NCBI RefSeq assembly: GCF_900115095.1
Contig: NZ_FOVH01000011.1
Location: 47,399 to 111,398 of the forward strand
Direction: 5' to 3'
Origin: Actinomadura madurae
GTDB taxonomy: Bacteria > Actinomycetota > Actinomycetes > Streptosporangiales > Streptosporangiaceae
DNA length: 64,000 nucleotides
Part shown: positions 51,958 through 60,713 of the stretch, piece by piece
How positions within the stretch are numbered: position 1 is the stretch's first letter
Layout of the letters: each line of letters opens with the position of its first letter
The notes under the pieces: generated by a model
The model's input: only the letters and a program-made list of their open reading frames with translations
The model's database searches: none
Told to the model about the DNA's origin: nothing
Translations under genes and position numbers: made by a program

Positions 51958-53168
51958 CGCCGGGTCCCCGTCTCGCTTTCGCACGCCCTGATCGCTCGCT
52001 GGTACTCCGCCAGTACCGTGGTCGCCCTGCGCAGGTCGCAGGGTGCCGTCCACAGCACCTCGCGGGCCTCCCCGTACAGGACGGTGAGCCGCTCGTCCTC
52101 GGCCAGGCCGAGCCGCGCCGCCTTGGCCCGGTACGCCTCCAGCCGCCCGCGCAACTCGCCCCGCCGGTCGAGCAGCCCGGCACTGAGACGCAGGTCACCC
52201 CTCGCCCGTTCCAGCGCCTCGTCGGCGGCGCGTTCGAGTTCGGCGAAGCGGCCCGCCATCTCCACCCAGCGGCCCGCCTCGCGGAGCCGTTCGAGCGCGG
52301 CGAGCCGGTCCCGCAGCGCGGTGCCGAGGCCCCGCGACGGTGCGGGCAGGTTGGGCGAGTAGATCTTGGCGAGGGCGGTCGCGTGGGCTTCGTGGGCGCG
52401 CCGCTCCGTCTCCTCGATCTCCTCGACCGTGGCGGTGACCCGGAGCACGAGTTCCTCGTAGTCCTCGCGCATCCGGGCGACGCCGGCGAGTTCGTCGCCG
52501 AGCGAGGTCAGTATGGCGCAGACGCGGTCGAGCCGGGCGGTGTCGGCATTGCCGTCCTTGACCAGCGACAGCGGATCGGTGCGGACGATCCGGCCGAGCG
52601 CGGTCAGCTCGCGCCCGACGCGGTCGAGCTCCGGGTGCCGGGTGCCGTCCAGCGAGTGCGCCAGCCGGGCCGTGTCGCGCCAGCCCTCCTCGGCCTTCTC
52701 CAGCGGCTGGAGCAGCGCAGACCAGGCGGCGTCCGCGGCGGCGATCTCGCCGGCGACGAACGCGTAGGCGTCCGACATCATCGTGACGGCCTCGTCCAGC
52801 GTGATCCGGCGCTCCTGCGGGCCGAGCAGCGTGCGGTGCTCCAGCGGGATCTCCCCGTCGGGCAGCTCCACCGACGGGCCCGACAGCAGCTCCGACAGCT
52901 CCACCAGCGTCGCCGCGTCCGGACGGGACGACCGGTCGCGCAGCTCCCCCGCCGCGTCCAGGACGCGCTGGTAGGCGTCGAACAGCCGCCACAGCGTCGC
53001 CAGCCGGGCCTGCGCGTCCTCCCAGCGGCGCCACGTCTCGCCGGTGAGGCGGGCGCCCTTCAGCAGGCGGCCGCCCTGGTGGCGGTCCAGTTCGAGCAGG
53101 GACGCGGCGATGCGGTCGCGCTCCGCCCTGAGCTCCCTGAGGGCATGGTCAACGCCTTCACGGCTCAT
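51954..53168 (-). CDS. Coiled-coil protein of unknown function in the pknG operon
   Basis: 404 residues from ATG 53168 (MSREGVDHALRELRAERDRI); a TTG at 53249 would add 27. Almost entirely helical, with strong heptads at residues 5-60 and 225-400 (for example RLDRVCAILTSLGDELAGV, EELVLRVTATVEEIEETERR and LRDRLAALERLREAGRWVEM). No membrane segment, no known domain. It is the first gene of the kinase operon and coupled to pknG by ATGA, so it is likely a dedicated partner of the kinase. A TTGTAT-16-TAGTGG promoter-like pair lies at about 53270-53297. Confidence 0.75.
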   Translation of the reverse strand: MSREGVDHALRELRAERDRIAASLLELDRHQGGRLLKGARLTGETWRRWEDAQARLATLWRLFDAYQRVLDAAGELRDRSSRPDAATLVELSELLSGPSVELPDGEIPLEHRTLLGPQERRITLDEAVTMMSDAYAFVAGEIAAADAAWSALLQPLEKAEEGWRDTARLAHSLDGTRHPELDRVGRELTALGRIVRTDPLSLVKDGNADTARLDRVCAILTSLGDELAGVARMREDYEELVLRVTATVEEIEETERRAHEAHATALAKIYSPNLPAPSRGLGTALRDRLAALERLREAGRWVEMAGRFAELERAADEALERARGDLRLSAGLLDRRGELRGRLEAYRAKAARLGLAEDERLTVLYGEAREVLWTAPCDLRRATTVLAEYQRAIRACESETGTRR

Positions 53169-53498
53169 GGGCGCGGCGGCCCCTGCCCCGCTCTGGTCCA
53201 ACGTTCGCCCCACGCTCGTGTTCTCGGGTCCCCCTGAGCATGCCCTCAATGCCGGTCTGGGAGCACGGACCGGTCCACTATCGGACGTACGCTCTCATAC
53301 AAGTGTGATCCGTGACACCAACCGAGACAAGGTCCTTTCTCTCACGGAAGCCCGACACCGCCCGAGGGCCACCGCCGCCCGGCCGTACCCTGTCCGCGGG
53401 GAACCTCGTTGTCCCTGGTGACGTTACGTCAGGTAGCCCGTCTACGAGAGGAGTGGTGAGTCCGCGGTGTCGGACCCCAGTCATAGACCCGGTGCCCC

Positions 53499-54833
53499 GT
53501 GGTGACCGCGGCACTGGGTGTGCTGGCGGTGATCCTCCTCACCGCCGCCACCGGATACTTCGTCGCCCAGGAATTCGCGTACGTCGCCGCCGACCGCGCG
53601 ACCCTGGAACAGGCCGCCGAGCGCGGCGACACCTCCGCCCGCAGAGCCGTCAAGGTCATCGGCAGGCTCTCCTTCATGCTCTCGGGCGCGCAGCTCGGCA
53701 TCACGATGACGACGCTGGTCGTCGGATTCATCGCCAAACCCGCCCTCGCGGAGCTGATCGAGCCGCTGCTGACCCTCGCGGGCATCCCGGAGGGCGCCAC
53801 CGGCGCGATCGCGCTCGCCACCGGTTTCGTCCTGGCGACCCTCGTCCAGATGCTGCTCGGCGAGCTGTTCCCCAAGAACCTCGCCCTCGCGCGCGCCGAG
53901 TCGCTGGCGCGGGCGCTGGCCTCGTCCACCCTCGTGTACCTGACGGTCGCGGGGCCGCTGATCCGGCTGTTCGACCGCGCCGCCGAGCGGCTGCTCCGCG
54001 CCGTCGGCGTCGAACCCGTCGAGGAGCTGCACAGCGGCGCGACGCTGGAGGAGCTCGGCGACATCATCGGCAAGTCGCACAGCGCCGGGCACCTGCCCGC
54101 CGACCTGTCCGGGCTCCTCGACCGCGCGCTGTCGTTCGGCGACCTCACCGCGGACGAGGTCATGGTGCCCCGCCCGCAGGTCCGGACGCTGCCCGCCGCC
54201 GCCCCCGTCGCCGACCTGGTCGCGCTGATCCGCGAGACCGGGCACAGCGCCTACCCCGTCTACGGGCAGGAGGTCGACGACGTCGTCGGCGTCGCGGGCG
54301 TCCGCGAGGTCGCCGACGACGCGCTCGACCCGTCCACCCCGGTCGGCTCCGTCGCCCGTCCCGCGCTGCTGGTGCCCGGCAGCCAGCCGCTGTACGGGGT
54401 GATCGAGCACATGCGCGACTCGGGCGAGGAGTTCGCCTGCGTCGTCGACGAGTACGGCGGGCTCGCCGGCATCCTCACCTTCGAGGACGTCGCCGAGGAG
54501 CTCGTCGGGGAGATCTCCGACGAGACCGACGGGCCGCAGGACGCGCCGACGTCCCGCCCGGACGGGTCCTGGCTGGTCGACGCCGGCATGCGCATCGACG
54601 AGGTCGGCCGGCTCACCGGGCTCGACCTGCCCGAAGGCGACGCCTACGACACCCTCGGCGGCCTCGTCATGGCGGAGCTGCGCCGGCTGCCGTCCGCCGG
54701 CGACCGGCTCACCGTCGGGCTGGACGCCGGCTCCGTCGAGCTGGAGGTCGTGAGCGTGGCCCGCCGGGTCGCCGAGAAGATCCTGATCCGCACCGCGGAC
54801 GTCCCGGCCGGGGAGGCCGCGTGGACCCCCTGA
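53499..54833 (+). CDS. Hemolysin/CorB-type transporter: DUF21, CBS pair, CorC domain
   Basis: 444 residues from GTG 53499 (GTG 53502 equally possible). DUF21 with four membrane segments occupies residues 1-190 (VLAVILLTAATGYFVAQEFA, FMLSGAQLGITMTTLVVGFI, VLATLVQMLLGELFPKNLAL), CBS domains 205-335 (VPRPQVRTLPAAAPVADLVA, SGEEFACVVDEYGGLAGILT) and a CorC/HlyC domain 350-440. This is the CorB/CorC-like family linked to Mg2+ export and membrane integrity. The 3' end overlaps the second DUF21 gene by 13 nt. Confidence 0.9.
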   Translation: MVTAALGVLAVILLTAATGYFVAQEFAYVAADRATLEQAAERGDTSARRAVKVIGRLSFMLSGAQLGITMTTLVVGFIAKPALAELIEPLLTLAGIPEGATGAIALATGFVLATLVQMLLGELFPKNLALARAESLARALASSTLVYLTVAGPLIRLFDRAAERLLRAVGVEPVEELHSGATLEELGDIIGKSHSAGHLPADLSGLLDRALSFGDLTADEVMVPRPQVRTLPAAAPVADLVALIRETGHSAYPVYGQEVDDVVGVAGVREVADDALDPSTPVGSVARPALLVPGSQPLYGVIEHMRDSGEEFACVVDEYGGLAGILTFEDVAEELVGEISDETDGPQDAPTSRPDGSWLVDAGMRIDEVGRLTGLDLPEGDAYDTLGGLVMAELRRLPSAGDRLTVGLDAGSVELEVVSVARRVAEKILIRTADVPAGEAAWTP

Positions 54834-55834
54834 CCTCGCTGCTCATCACCGTCCTGCTGCTGCTCGGCAACGGGTTCTTCGTCGCGGCCGAGTTCGCCCT
54901 GGTCGCGGCGAACCGGCCCCAGCTGGAGCGCGCCGCCGCGAAGGGCAGCCGTCCCGCCGTCGCCGCCGTCGCGGGCGTCCGCGAGCTGTCGCTGATGCTC
55001 GCCGGCGCGCAGTTCGGCATCACGATGTGCTCGCTCGGCCTCGCGATCGTCACCGAGCCCGCGTTCGAGCACTTCCTCGAACCGCCGCTGCACGCGGCCG
55101 GCGTCCCCGAGGCGGGCGTGAAGGCCATCGCGCTCGGCACCGCGCTCGCCGTCGTGACGTTCCTGCACATGGTCATCGGCGAGATGGCGCCGAAGTCGTG
55201 GGCGATCACGCATCCGGAGCGGTCGGCGCTGCTGCTGGCCCTGCCGTTCCGCGCGTTCGCGAAGGTGTCCCGGCCGATCCTGTCGGCGCTGAACGCCACC
55301 ACCAACGCGCTGCTGCGGCTGGTCCGCGTCACGCCGAAGGACGAGCTGGACAACCACACCGACCCGGCGCGGCTCAACCACCTGGTCGGCGAGTCCCGCC
55401 GCCTCGGCCTCATCGGGCGGCACGACCACGAGCTGCTCCGCCGCGCGATCTCGGCGCGGGAGGCGACCGTCGGGACCCTCGTCGTGCCCGCCACGTCCGT
55501 CAGCACGATCGGCGCGGACGCCACCGCCGCGCAGATCCGCCGGACCGCCACCGCCAGCGGCCACAGCCGACTGCTGGTCCGCGATCAGGACGGCGCGATG
55601 ACGGGCATCGTCCACGTCCGGGCGGCCATCACCGACCCCGGCGACCGCAGCGCCGGCGAGCTGGCGCACCCGGCGCCCGTCCTCACGGCGGAGACGACCG
55701 TCCTGGACGCGGTCAGCCGCATGCGCCGGGGCCGCGCCCAGCTCGCCGTGGTGAACGACGGCCGGGGCGAGTTCGCCGGCATCGTCACCCTGGACGACCT
55801 CCTCGCGGAGCTGCTGGCGACCAACCCGCACTGA
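54821..55834 (+). CDS. DUF21/CBS membrane protein (short paralogue)
   Basis: 337 residues from GTG 54821. A DUF21 membrane domain (NGFFVAAEFALVAANRPQLE, LMLAGAQFGITMCSLGLAIV, TFLHMVIGEMAPKSWAITHP) and two CBS domains (TLVVPATSVSTIGADATAAQ, LAVVNDGRGEFAGIVTLDDL) are present, but the C-terminal CorC domain of its neighbour is missing. The two genes look like an old tandem duplication and are probably translated together. Confidence 0.9.
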   Translation: MDPLTSLLITVLLLLGNGFFVAAEFALVAANRPQLERAAAKGSRPAVAAVAGVRELSLMLAGAQFGITMCSLGLAIVTEPAFEHFLEPPLHAAGVPEAGVKAIALGTALAVVTFLHMVIGEMAPKSWAITHPERSALLLALPFRAFAKVSRPILSALNATTNALLRLVRVTPKDELDNHTDPARLNHLVGESRRLGLIGRHDHELLRRAISAREATVGTLVVPATSVSTIGADATAAQIRRTATASGHSRLLVRDQDGAMTGIVHVRAAITDPGDRSAGELAHPAPVLTAETTVLDAVSRMRRGRAQLAVVNDGRGEFAGIVTLDDLLAELLATNPH

Positions 55835-55845
55835 CACAGGCCGTG

Positions 55846-55868
55846 CACCTGCGACGACCCCGCAGGTG
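55846..55868. promoter_or_regulatory. Inverted repeat before the cation diffusion facilitator
   Basis: CACCTGCG (55846-55853), 7 nt, CGCAGGTG (55861-55868). It sits between the DUF21/CBS stop and the transporter start (41 nt upstream), so operator or terminator are both possible. Confidence 0.45.
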
Positions 55869-55908
55869 TCGAGATGCTGCAACGGACTTTCCGGTCCATC
55901 GTGGACGC

Positions 55909-56919
55909 ATGAGCGGACACGGACACCGGCACTCCTCGCGGGCACGGCTCCTCCACCGGATCCGCCCGCACTCCCACGAGGCGGCCGACAAGGTCGACTC
56001 GGCGATGGAGGCGGACGCCCAGGGGATGCGCGCCCTGTGGATCTCCCTGGCCGGCCTCGGCGCGACCACGGCGCTGCAGGCCGTCGCGGTCGCCTTCACC
56101 GGCTCGGTGGCGCTGCTGGGCGACACCCTCCACAACGCCGCCGACGCGCTGACGGCCGTCCCGCTGGCCATCGCGTTCGTCCTCGGCCGGCGGCCGCCGT
56201 CCCGCCGCTACACCTACGGGTACGGCCGCGCGGAGGACCTCGCCGGCGTCGTCATCGTCCTGGCCATCGCCGCGTCATGCGTCGCCGCCGGGTACGCCGC
56301 CGTCCAGCGCCTGGCCCATCCACAACCTGTGGACCACGTCGCCGCCGTGGCCGTCGCCGCCCTGGTCGGCTTCGTCGGCAACGAGCTGGTGGCGCGCTAC
56401 CGCATCCGCGTGGGCCGCCGCATCGGCTCCGCCGCGCTGGTCGCCGACGGCCTGCACGCCCGCACGGACGGGTTCGCGTCCCTCGCCGTCCTGCTGGGCG
56501 CCGCGGGCGTCGCCCTCGGCGCCCCGTGGGCCGACCCGGTCGTCGGCCTGCTGATCACCGCGGCGATCCTGACCGTCCTCGGGCAGACGGCCCGGGACGT
56601 CTGGTGCCGCCTGATGGACGCCGTGGACCCCTCGCTCGTCGACCGCGCCGAGCAGGCCCTCTCTTCGACCCCGGGCGTCCTCGCCGTGGGCGAGGTCCGG
56701 CTCCGCTGGATCGGCCACAGCCTCCGCGCCGAATGCGACGTCGTCGTCGACCCCGCGTCCACCCCCGCGTCCACCGTCGTCCGCGCCCACCGGATCGCCG
56801 CCGACGCCGAACACAGCCTCCTGCACGCGCTCCCCCGCCTCACCGGCGCCGCCGTCCACCCCGACCCCGAGCCACGCCCCGGTGAGGACCATCACGCCGT
56901 CCTCGCGGGCCACCGCTGA
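55909..56919 (+). CDS. Cation diffusion facilitator family transporter
   Basis: 336 residues from ATG 55909. A His-rich N-terminus (MSGHGHRHSS, PHSHEAADK) precedes six membrane segments with the CDF metal sites LLGDTLHNAADALTAVP (helix 2) and ADGLHARTDGFASLAV (helix 5), followed by the cytoplasmic ferredoxin-like domain (VLAVGEVRLRWIGHSLRAEC). It exports Zn2+, Co2+ or Fe2+ using the proton gradient. The C-terminus is also His-rich (EDHHAVLAGHR). Confidence 0.93.
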   Translation: MSGHGHRHSSRARLLHRIRPHSHEAADKVDSAMEADAQGMRALWISLAGLGATTALQAVAVAFTGSVALLGDTLHNAADALTAVPLAIAFVLGRRPPSRRYTYGYGRAEDLAGVVIVLAIAASCVAAGYAAVQRLAHPQPVDHVAAVAVAALVGFVGNELVARYRIRVGRRIGSAALVADGLHARTDGFASLAVLLGAAGVALGAPWADPVVGLLITAAILTVLGQTARDVWCRLMDAVDPSLVDRAEQALSSTPGVLAVGEVRLRWIGHSLRAECDVVVDPASTPASTVVRAHRIAADAEHSLLHALPRLTGAAVHPDPEPRPGEDHHAVLAGHR

Positions 56920-56999
56920 TCGCTTACCTGTGAGACGTTAGTCCCGAGCAGAAGGGGAACATACTGGCCCCGGGCGGTAGATGTGGGACGGACAGCACC

Positions 57000-59900
57000 G
57001 TGAAGCAACCTTCGGAAACCAACGGGCCGGACGAGGAAGACGCCGAGCCCAGGTACATCCCGGACTCCGAACTCCCCACCGTCACCGTCCCCCTCCCCAC
57101 CAAGGACGAGCCTTCCGCGGACCACGCCTCGCCGTCCCCCGAAACCGACGACGAGGATCCCGCGACCAACGCCGCCACACCAGACGCACCCACTCCGAGC
57201 GAGCCCGCCGCGTCCAGCGAGGCCGACGACGAGCAACCTGCGGCCGAGGTACCCGTAGTCGGCACCCCCGCACCCACGGCAACCGACACCGAATTCCCGG
57301 CAAGCACCACCACAGAGCCCGGTGCCGTCGCACCGGACGAGGCCTCGGCAGACGTCACCCTCCCTGCGACCGAAGCGACGGCAGGGGATGAGGAGCCCCC
57401 GGCTGGCGCCACCACGCCAGAGCCCGCCAACGCTGGCGACACCAACCCGCTCCCCGAAGCCAGCAGTGCGGAGCCCACGACTGGCGCCGACATGACGGGC
57501 GTGCCCACGCCGGGCAGCGTCACCGCGCCCTTCGAAGCGATCGCGGGCGATGCAGAGCCCTCGGTCAGTGACACCACGCCAGAGGCGGCCGCTGCGGACG
57601 ACCCCGGCCCGTCCACCGAAGGCGACGATGGCGAACCTGCGCCTGGTGAGGATATGGCGGGCGAGGTCGCTGGGGGCGGCAGCTTCTCGTCCACCACAGC
57701 GACGCCGGGCGATGCGGAGTCCCCGGCTGGCGTCGGCGTGACGGACGCGCTCACGGGCGACAGCGCTGCGTCCTCCGAACCCGCGGGTGTCGAGGGGCGT
57801 GCCGGGGCCGCGGAGGTCGGGGACGGCCGTGGCGGGGCCGGGGAGCAGGGTGGGGAGGCGGTTCCTGCCGGGGAGAGCGTCGGCGGGTCCGGTGGCGCGG
57901 CGGCCGTGGAAGGCGAGGTGCTTGATGTTCGGGCGGGGTTGGAGACCGTACCCGTGGAGGTCGGAGAGCCTACGCCGCCCATGGGGACGGAGTCCGCGGA
58001 TGAGGGGTGGCGGGAGCTCGTCGAGAGTGTTTACGGGCCGCTGAGCGAGTTCTACGAGCGGATCGATGCGCGGCTTCGGGAGGTGCCCGAGGACGTCCCG
58101 CCGGTGGGGTGGGGGCCGTATGTGGCGGCGCTGCGGGCGTTGCGGGACGGGCAGGTCGCGGGGAACTGGGAGGTTCTGGCCCGGTTCCTGGTCTCGCCCG
58201 GGTCAGTGGAGGGCGCGGAGGAGCTGCGGCTCGTCGAGGTGGACGCGGGGGACGAGGTGGAGGCCGTCCGGGAGGCGGTCAAGGAACTCGCGGGCAGGGA
58301 CGAGCGGGCGCTGCTGGTCGCTCCCACCCCGGAGAAGGCCGCTGAGCTGCTGCGGAGCATGGAGGACGATCCCGAGGTCTTCTCGCTGCTGATCGAGACG
58401 CAGCCGCAGACGGCGGAGGTCCGGTCGGTGCGGACGCAGGCCATGCCGCCCGTGGAGGAGCCGCCGCCGCTGCGGGAGCCCGGGTCCAACGGGACGATCG
58501 AGTTCAGGCCCGTGGCGCCTGGCGAGGCCGCTGTGACCAGGGCCGAGCCGCTGCCGGTGCCCGTGGAGGCCGCGCCGCCCGTGGAGCCGGAGGAGGGGCC
58601 GTCGGCGCCGGAGACGCGGGTGCGGTCGGCGGCGCTGCGGCCGGTCGGGGAGGCGTGGCGGCTGTCGTGGCAGACGGAGGCGCGGCTGCTGCAGCGCGGG
58701 CTGATGTGGCTGGAGCAGTGGCCCCGGGACGCGGCGGCGCTGAAGGCCGTCCAGGCGGAGAACCTGCGGCGGACCGAGCAGCTGGAGGTCGAGCGGGCGG
58801 GCCTGGCGGAGGCGATCGAGGAGTCGCGGACCGCGGCGGGCGCGGCGGAGCAGGCCGCGGACGAGGCGGAGGCCGAGGCGCGCCGGCTCGCCGGCGTCGA
58901 GGAGGAGGCCGAGGCGGAGCTGGTGGGTCCGCGGGAGGAGGCGGAGCGGCTGCAGCGGGCCGCGGACGAGGCGGGCGCCGAGGCGAACGCGCTCACCCGG
59001 ACGGCCGACGCCTCCTACGCGCGGTGCGTGCAGATGGACGAGCGGGCCAAGACGGCGCAGGCGGAGCTGCAGGCGGCGCGGCAGGCGGAGGCGTCCCTCA
59101 CCGACGAGCTGGCGCGGGCGCGGGAGGCGCTGCCGGGCGCGGCGGAGGAGGCCCACCGGCTGACGGCGGCGGACGCGGACGCCGCGGCGGAGGGGCACGC
59201 CGCCTACTACCGGCTGGTGTCGGCGGAGTCGGCGCTGGCGGCGCTGCGCCGGAAGATGTCGCTCGGGCAGCGCCTGCACGTGGCGTCACCGCCGTCGGAG
59301 CTGAAGAGCCTGCGCGCCGAGGTCAAGGCCCGGACGCGGGAGGCGGACGAGGCGGCGAAGCGGGCGCGGGAGGCCAAGGAGGCGGCGGAGCACGCGGAGC
59401 GGGTGCGGCGCGGGCTGGCGTCGTTCGTGTCGGAGGGCGGGGCGCGGCTGAAGGCGGCGCAGGAGGCGCAGGAGAGGCTCGGGACGGAGCTGACGTGGCT
59501 CGCGGCCGAGCGGGAGAAGGCCGGGGCCGAGCACCGGGAGCAGGCGCGGCTGGCGTCGGAGTCGGTGGAGCGCGCGACCGAGGCGGGCCTGCGGGCGCGG
59601 GCGGCGCACCAGGCGGCGCAGGTGATCCAGGACCGGGTGAATGCGGCGCGGGCTTCCCGCGCGGAGGCGCTGGCGGCGGCGGAGCGGGCCCGGTCGGCCG
59701 CGGCGGCCGCCGCGGCGCGGGAGGCGGAGCTGGCGGCGACGCTGGAGCGCCACACCGAGGAGGCCGCGCGGGAGATGGCCGCCCGGGAGAAGGATTTGGA
59801 GACGGTCACGGCGACGGAGGCGCGGACGCGGGAGAACGTCGTCGAGATCTGCGGCGCCGATCCCGCCGACGACCCGGAGGTCGTCCCCACGCATCAGCGG

Positions 59901-60245
59901 CGCGCGATGGCCCGGATCGAGGAGCTGACCGGCTACCTGCAGGGCGGCCGGGCGGTGGGCGGCGACGTCCTGCTCCGCACCGCCGACCTGGTCGTCGGGA
60001 CGCCGGCGGGCGCCGCCCTGACCGCCCCCGGCCAGGAGTTCGACGCGTTGATCGTCGCGGACGCGGGGGCGCTGACGGACGGCGAGTTCCTGGTCGGCGC
60101 CGTCCGGACGCGCCGCTGGATCCTCGTGGGGGCGGCCGGTTCGCGCCCGCCGGGCTACCGGGAGTACGCGGACGAGCCGTCCGGGCGCCTGGAGCAGAGC
60201 CCGTTCGAGCGGGCCGCGAGCGCCGCCCCGGACCTGCTCGGCTAG
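57000..60245 (+). CDS. Giant coiled-coil protein with eroded SF1-helicase segments
   Basis: 1,081 residues from GTG 57000. Residues 1-330 are low-complexity Ala/Pro/Thr/Glu, acidic. Residues 335-485 hold a conserved block with VDAGDEVEAV where a P-loop would be expected and RALLVAPTPEKAAELL (about 437), which looks like helicase motif Ia. Residues 585-965 form a very long Ala/Glu/Arg coiled coil. Near the C-terminus LLRTADLVVGTPAGAALTAP then FDALIVADAGALTDGEF and RRWILVGA resemble motif II (DEAA type) and the following strand of SF1 helicases, but the acidic pair is lost (ADAG) and motifs IV-VI are absent. So it is probably a non-catalytic structural protein derived from an ATPase. Third-position composition changes near 57780. 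Confidence 0.75.
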   Translation: MKQPSETNGPDEEDAEPRYIPDSELPTVTVPLPTKDEPSADHASPSPETDDEDPATNAATPDAPTPSEPAASSEADDEQPAAEVPVVGTPAPTATDTEFPASTTTEPGAVAPDEASADVTLPATEATAGDEEPPAGATTPEPANAGDTNPLPEASSAEPTTGADMTGVPTPGSVTAPFEAIAGDAEPSVSDTTPEAAAADDPGPSTEGDDGEPAPGEDMAGEVAGGGSFSSTTATPGDAESPAGVGVTDALTGDSAASSEPAGVEGRAGAAEVGDGRGGAGEQGGEAVPAGESVGGSGGAAAVEGEVLDVRAGLETVPVEVGEPTPPMGTESADEGWRELVESVYGPLSEFYERIDARLREVPEDVPPVGWGPYVAALRALRDGQVAGNWEVLARFLVSPGSVEGAEELRLVEVDAGDEVEAVREAVKELAGRDERALLVAPTPEKAAELLRSMEDDPEVFSLLIETQPQTAEVRSVRTQAMPPVEEPPPLREPGSNGTIEFRPVAPGEAAVTRAEPLPVPVEAAPPVEPEEGPSAPETRVRSAALRPVGEAWRLSWQTEARLLQRGLMWLEQWPRDAAALKAVQAENLRRTEQLEVERAGLAEAIEESRTAAGAAEQAADEAEAEARRLAGVEEEAEAELVGPREEAERLQRAADEAGAEANALTRTADASYARCVQMDERAKTAQAELQAARQAEASLTDELARAREALPGAAEEAHRLTAADADAAAEGHAAYYRLVSAESALAALRRKMSLGQRLHVASPPSELKSLRAEVKARTREADEAAKRAREAKEAAEHAERVRRGLASFVSEGGARLKAAQEAQERLGTELTWLAAEREKAGAEHREQARLASESVERATEAGLRARAAHQAAQVIQDRVNAARASRAEALAAAERARSAAAAAAAREAELAATLERHTEEAAREMAAREKDLETVTATEARTRENVVEICGADPADDPEVVPTHQRRAMARIEELTGYLQGGRAVGGDVLLRTADLVVGTPAGAALTAPGQEFDALIVADAGALTDGEFLVGAVRTRRWILVGAAGSRPPGYREYADEPSGRLEQSPFERAASAAPDLLG

Positions 60246-60631
60246 TCGTCGTCCTTGTCCTTGCCGTCCGGGACGAGGACGTGCAGCAGCCAGCCGACGA
60301 CGCCGACGACGATCGCGCCCCAGAAGGCGGGCCAGAAGCCGGTGACGTGGAACGGCAGGTCCAGTTCCTGGGCCAGCTCGCTCGTCAGCCAGAGCAGCAG
60401 CGCGTTCACGACGAGCCCGATCAGGCCGAGCGTGAGGACGTAGAAGGCGCAGCCGAGCGTCTTGATGACGGGTTTGAGGATGGCGTTGACCAGGCCGAAG
60501 ATGACCGCGACCGCGAGCAGGGTGACGATCCGCCGGCCGGTCGACTGGTCGCCGAGGGTGATGCCCTCGATCAGGACGGTGGAGACCCAGAGGGCGACCG
60601 CGGTGATCGCGACCTTGAGAAGAATACGCAC
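60242..60631 (-). CDS. Phage-holin-like / 4-TM membrane protein (PF04020 type)
   Basis: 129 residues from GTG 60631. Four membrane helices at about 4-24, 36-60, 64-84 and 100-120 with the family's internal GITLGDQSTGRRIVTLLAVA and NAILKPVIKTLGC motifs. The C-terminus is highly charged (DGKDKDDD). Despite the 'phage holin' name these are widespread chromosomal membrane proteins of unknown function. The stop codon shares CTAG (60242-60245) with the stop of the convergent coiled-coil gene. Confidence 0.85.
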   Translation of the reverse strand: MRILLKVAITAVALWVSTVLIEGITLGDQSTGRRIVTLLAVAVIFGLVNAILKPVIKTLGCAFYVLTLGLIGLVVNALLLWLTSELAQELDLPFHVTGFWPAFWGAIVVGVVGWLLHVLVPDGKDKDDD

Positions 60632-60713
60632 ACCACGATCATGCTGGCCGGGGTCCGCCCGCGTCATCCCTCCCCTTGACGATTCGCCCGGACGGCGGCG
60701 TCATCTTCGCGGA

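Noticed and set aside
53278..53514. 78-codon minus-strand ORF in the divergent region before the DUF21 gene
   Set aside because: Lies over both promoters and has no family resemblance or ribosome binding site.
58655..60679. 674-codon plus-strand ORF inside the coiled-coil gene in another frame
   Set aside because: Gly/Ala/Arg-rich nonsense frame; the 57000-60245 frame has helicase-like and heptad patterns.
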